This document shows positions 60,778-64,000 of a stretch of 64,000 nucleotides of DNA, piece by piece. The notes under the pieces were generated by a model. It made no database searches, was not told the origin of the DNA, and worked only from the letters and a program-made list of their open reading frames with translations. The translations under genes were made by a program, and so were the position numbers. This DNA comes from DASRJW01 sp964567755 (GTDB lineage: Bacteria; Krumholzibacteriota; Krumholzibacteriia; G020349025), in assembly GCA_964567755.1 (NCBI GenBank), contig CAZMNW010000023.1:62001-126000 (forward strand), given 5' to 3'. Numbering within the stretch: position 1 is the stretch's first letter; each line of letters opens with the position of its first letter.

Positions 60778-62039
60778 GCACGGCCGCCACGGATCGACGC
60801 CTCCTCTACACAGCTTCGTTTCTCCGCGCTCTGGGTACCGGGACCATCGGAATTCTCCTCGGCATCTACCTGCCGGCTCTCGGGATCGGCATCGAAACGA
60901 GCGGATTCATCATCACGCTTGGCCTCGCCGGTGCGGCGGGCTCGGCCGTGGTGGCGACCTTCGCCGGCGACCGCCTCGGGCGGCGGCGCTGTCTCATGGG
61001 GATCGCAGGAGTGATGGCGGTGGGTGGCGTGTTGGCGGCATTCACCACCGACGTGCGTCTGCTCGCGATCGCCGCCTTCGTCGGCGGGCTGAACGGAATG
61101 GGACGCGATCGGGGCGGCGGGCTCGTCCTGGAGCAAGCCATGCTTCCGGGCACGATCGGCGCGCACGACCGCACGCGCGCGTTCGCCTGGTACAACGTGC
61201 TGCAAGACATCGGTCATGCCTTGGGCGGGCTCGTGGTGGGCTTGATGTCGGTCCTGCAGCAGCGAATGGGAATGGAAACCACAAGCGCGGCACGTGTCGT
61301 GTGGATGGTGTATCCGCTCGCGCTCGGTCTCGGGGCGATGCTCTACCTGCGACTTTCCCCCGCGGTCGAATCCGAGCGATGGCAGGCAGCAAACGGGCGG
61401 AACGAACCCGTGGCACCCCTCCCGCGTGCTGCACTGACGCCACGAACGCGTCGGGTCCTCTGGCGCATCTCGCTCCTGTTCGCCATGGACAGTGTCGCCG
61501 GCGGCTTTCTCACGACCGCGCTGCTCACGTACTTTTTCTTCGAACGCTTCGGCACCAGCGCGCTCGCGATCGGCAGTCTCTTCGCCGCAGCGCGCATTCT
61601 CAACGCCTTCTCGCACCTCGGGGCGGCATGGCTGGCGCGGCGGATCGGACTCGTGAACACCATGGTGTTCACACATCTTCCGTCCAGCTTCCTCTTGGTC
61701 ACGGTGGCATATGCGCCCAACTTCACCGTGGCGGCCGTGCTGTTTCTGATCCGCGAGGCGCTCGTCGAAATGGACGTCCCGACGCGACAGTCCTACGTGA
61801 TGGCGCTCGTCCGCCCCGAGGAAAGGACGCTGGTCTCGGGCATCACGAACATCGTGCGCATGGTGGGTTGGACCGTGGGGCCGGTGCTCACCGGCATCCT
61901 CATGTCCCACGTCGGCCTCGGCACGCCGCTCGCGATCGGCGCCGGCCTCAAAATCCTCTACGACCTGTCACTCTGGCGCGCCTTCCGCCACCTCCGCCCG
62001 CCGGAAGAGCGTGCGACCTCGAGACTCCGCCTGCCGTAG
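60774..62039 (+). CDS. MFS transporter
   Basis: A 421-residue major facilitator with about twelve helices. The cytoplasmic loop motif appears as AGDRLGRRRCL between helices 2 and 3. It starts with GTG at 60774, overlapping the aldolase stop, with GGAGGA upstream, so the two are coupled. Substrate unknown; it may export or import the aldolase's product or substrate. Confidence 0.9.
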   Translation: MSTAATDRRLLYTASFLRALGTGTIGILLGIYLPALGIGIETSGFIITLGLAGAAGSAVVATFAGDRLGRRRCLMGIAGVMAVGGVLAAFTTDVRLLAIAAFVGGLNGMGRDRGGGLVLEQAMLPGTIGAHDRTRAFAWYNVLQDIGHALGGLVVGLMSVLQQRMGMETTSAARVVWMVYPLALGLGAMLYLRLSPAVESERWQAANGRNEPVAPLPRAALTPRTRRVLWRISLLFAMDSVAGGFLTTALLTYFFFERFGTSALAIGSLFAAARILNAFSHLGAAWLARRIGLVNTMVFTHLPSSFLLVTVAYAPNFTVAAVLFLIREALVEMDVPTRQSYVMALVRPEERTLVSGITNIVRMVGWTVGPVLTGILMSHVGLGTPLAIGAGLKILYDLSLWRAFRHLRPPEERATSRLRLP

Positions 62040-62354
62040 CGCCCACGCGACGAGTCAATGGCTTTACAATGAAGATCCAGACGGCGATCCGGAGTGCTGG
62101 CACGAAACGACCGTAGCGATCCACATCTGTGCGCTACGCGAAGTGGTTTCGATCTCCGGATGCTCGTCGACGGGCCCATGTCTGCGGTTTCTTGTGTGTA
62201 AACATCTAAAAAACATCAGTTTATCTCTGTCTATGCCGGGGGCGCGGTGCGAGAAACGCTGGAACAGAGCTTGATGCATCGGCACGGGGCGGATCGCGGG
62301 GAACGCCCAGCGCGCCACGCGGTGTGGTGCATGGACGACGTGTGGAGGCTAACG
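62040..62354. other. Intergenic region
   Basis: About 315 bases. It must hold the promoter of the lipoprotein gene. An AT-rich run lies near 62193-62232, with no clear hexamer pair. No other feature seen. Confidence 0.45.
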
Positions 62355-64000
62355 ATGCGGACCAGACAGTCGAGAAAACAAGGCACTCTCGCGGGCACGA
62401 TTCTTCTGCTCGCGTGCGCACTCATGGGATGGATGCAGGGCTGCGTCAACGACACGACTCAGCCTGTTCCGGTGGACCCGCAACAAGCGACGGAGGCGAG
62501 CGCTCAAGCAGCGCAGTTCGCTCTGCTCGCGACCAATGAGAGTGTTCTCGATGCGGTGGAGGATCCGTTCACGGCCGCCGTGGGCGATCTCGATGGGCTC
62601 GGCGAAGTGGGCCTTGGGAACGACGACTTGGGAGATCTGGGTGGGCCCGCGGTGTTGGCCCAGGCCGTCGATGGTTTGCGCAAGGCCGTGCCGATCGGCG
62701 CCGGTGTGCGCGCATTGTCTGCCGCAGCGCTCGAAAAGGCGACCGCGGGCAACGGGCTTGCGGCACCCGAATGCAATCCGCTGCCGTCGACCGCGTGCCA
62801 GAGCGCGAACATCTGCACCGAGTCCACCAGCGAACCCGATGTCATCACCGTCACCATCGAGAAGTCCGCTTGTGAAGGCGTGATCGCAAGCTCTGAGCAG
62901 CGCTTTACCGTCGACACGCAGGGCACCGTGATGCAGGACGACGACGAGATCCGCAACTACTGGTCGCTCACGGCGCTGTTCACCGGCAGCGAAATCGAGC
63001 TCTCCATGCAGCCCGTGACCGGGACGGCGATCGTGGACGGAGCGCGTGTCGACCTCACCGAGACCATTCGCCACCCGGTGGGAATCGTGAGCTCGCAGAC
63101 CAACGTCATCGAGATGGAAGTGGGCGATGTGCAAACCGATGGCGACGAGGTCATCTGGGATCTTTCGTCACAGGTCGTGTTCCGCAATGGCGCGAGCGCC
63201 AGCGTGACCGCGACGGAGGTCGTCGAAGGCACGCCCAACGGCATCACCGATGGCGATCGCGTGCGTGTCACGTGGCAGTGGACAGCGGAGCCCACGAACC
63301 CGCGGCTCGAGAGCACGAGCGCCACTGTCGAGGTCCTGGTCGGCGTTCTAGCCGATGCCGAGGACGACCTCTACGCCAGCGTGCAACACACGGTCGTCTT
63401 CGACGGCACGACGGCCCTTGGTGGCTTGCCCACTGCGAGCGCGCTCTTCGTGCCGGTCGAGCCCGTGGCCGAGGGAGAGGAACCGTGCGGTGGCACGCTG
63501 ACGCAGGCCGCCACTTTCCCGTCCAGTTGGGATGCGCAGACGTTCCAACACACCTTGATCAAGTCCTGCGATGCAGGCGGCAGCTCGGATCTCCAGGTCA
63601 CGTTCGCCAACGGCACGAGCTTCAGTCGCACGATCGCGTGGACCGGCACCGGGTCGGCAACGCTTGACGTCGCCGGGCGTGACGGCACGACGACGCATGG
63701 GACGTGGACCGAGACCGGCAGCACCGCGACGTTCGTCGTCGATACGGATTTCCCAGCCGGGAACGATCCGGTGTCCGTGCATCAAGAAGGTTCGAGTGAT
63801 CGATCGGCAGGCACACGCAGTTACAGCTTGGTGGCGACCTTCATCGACGACCACCAGGAATCATTGGCCGTGCAGGCGCAGCGCAATGCCGACGGCACAC
63901 GCACGCTCACGGGCACGGCGACGAACCCTGCGGGCACGACGACTTTCGCGCTCGAATGGGATCCGGAAACGCAGGTGCTCACGGGCACGTCGCAGGGCCC
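62355..64000 (+). CDS. Large secreted lipoprotein, 3' end outside window
   Basis: The frame is open from an ATG at 62355 to the right edge (548 codons so far). GGAGG lies 6 bases upstream. The N-terminus has a hydrophobic signal (GTILLLACALMGWMQGC) whose final Cys, with G at -1, suggests a lipoprotein, although the lipobox (MQGC) is weak. The mature part is acidic and rich in Thr, Ser, Gly and Asp, with strand-like repeats such as GTWTETGSTATFVVD and TRTLTGTATNPAGTT, typical of surface beta-rich proteins. Four Cys at ~136-165 (ECNPL, ACQS, ICTE, SACEG) could form disulfides. Function unknown. Confidence 0.8.
   Translation, partial: MRTRQSRKQGTLAGTILLLACALMGWMQGCVNDTTQPVPVDPQQATEASAQAAQFALLATNESVLDAVEDPFTAAVGDLDGLGEVGLGNDDLGDLGGPAVLAQAVDGLRKAVPIGAGVRALSAAALEKATAGNGLAAPECNPLPSTACQSANICTESTSEPDVITVTIEKSACEGVIASSEQRFTVDTQGTVMQDDDEIRNYWSLTALFTGSEIELSMQPVTGTAIVDGARVDLTETIRHPVGIVSSQTNVIEMEVGDVQTDGDEVIWDLSSQVVFRNGASASVTATEVVEGTPNGITDGDRVRVTWQWTAEPTNPRLESTSATVEVLVGVLADAEDDLYASVQHTVVFDGTTALGGLPTASALFVPVEPVAEGEEPCGGTLTQAATFPSSWDAQTFQHTLIKSCDAGGSSDLQVTFANGTSFSRTIAWTGTGSATLDVAGRDGTTTHGTWTETGSTATFVVDTDFPAGNDPVSVHQEGSSDRSAGTRSYSLVATFIDDHQESLAVQAQRNADGTRTLTGTATNPAGTTTFALEWDPETQVLTGTSQG

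Overview
This window looks like the origin-proximal part of a GC-rich, diderm (Gram-negative-type) bacterial chromosome. The diderm reading rests on a long YidC with a periplasmic domain, an OmpA-family protein, small outer-membrane beta-barrels and several lipoproteins. I cannot name the phylum: the gene set would suit GC-rich lineages such as Gemmatimonadota, Eisenbacteria-like candidate phyla or Myxococcota-like groups. No rRNA, tRNA, CRISPR array, insertion sequence or prophage was recognised.

Layout. The strand switch lies between dnaA (leftward) and rpmH (rightward), near 40.0 kb. From there to the right edge every gene reads rightward. From there back to about 20 kb every gene reads leftward. 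This is what a bidirectional origin would give. DnaA boxes lie on both sides of dnaA (dnaA-dnaN gap and dnaA-rpmH gap), and two more perfect boxes lie at 51.4 kb. Three parS sites sit between rsmG and parA.

Left arm. dnaN-recF-dciA-gyrB-gyrA-rex-ABC-F-hflX-glycosyltransferase-deoxyhypusine synthase-like is an almost gapless leftward run of replication, topology, redox-sensing and translation-factor genes. It is followed by an OmpA-family protein translationally coupled to a radical SAM protein with a non-canonical CX8CX2C cluster motif. Further left are a lipoprotein, a rightward membrane glycosyltransferase fused to a probable propeller-like domain, a four-gene peptide/nickel-type ABC transporter (one ATPase only), outer-membrane proteins, a glycosyltransferase, an HtrA-like protease without an export signal, a B12-type radical SAM protein, an intact higA antitoxin with only the tail of higB left, glutamate dehydrogenase, a LuxR-type response regulator, a fatty acid desaturase, and an edge-truncated PEP-synthase-like protein with receiver-like N-terminal domains.

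Right arm. rpmH-rnpA-yidD-yidC-jag-mnmE-mnmG-rsmG-(parS)-parA-parB is the classical origin cluster, covering ribosome and RNase P biogenesis, membrane insertion, tRNA wobble modification, 16S methylation and chromosome segregation. A LytM-type peptidase and a bactofilin follow, then a terminator. Next come MoxR-DUF58-BatA/VWA, an SDR, a DUF1573-rhodanese-like-MauE/DoxX cluster, a LeuA-family aldolase coupled to an MFS transporter, and an edge-truncated lipoprotein.

Most worth checking: the deoxyhypusine synthase-like gene beside HflX and ABC-F translation factors; the CX8CX2C radical SAM protein; the three DnaA-box clusters; the parS triplet; the higB remnant.
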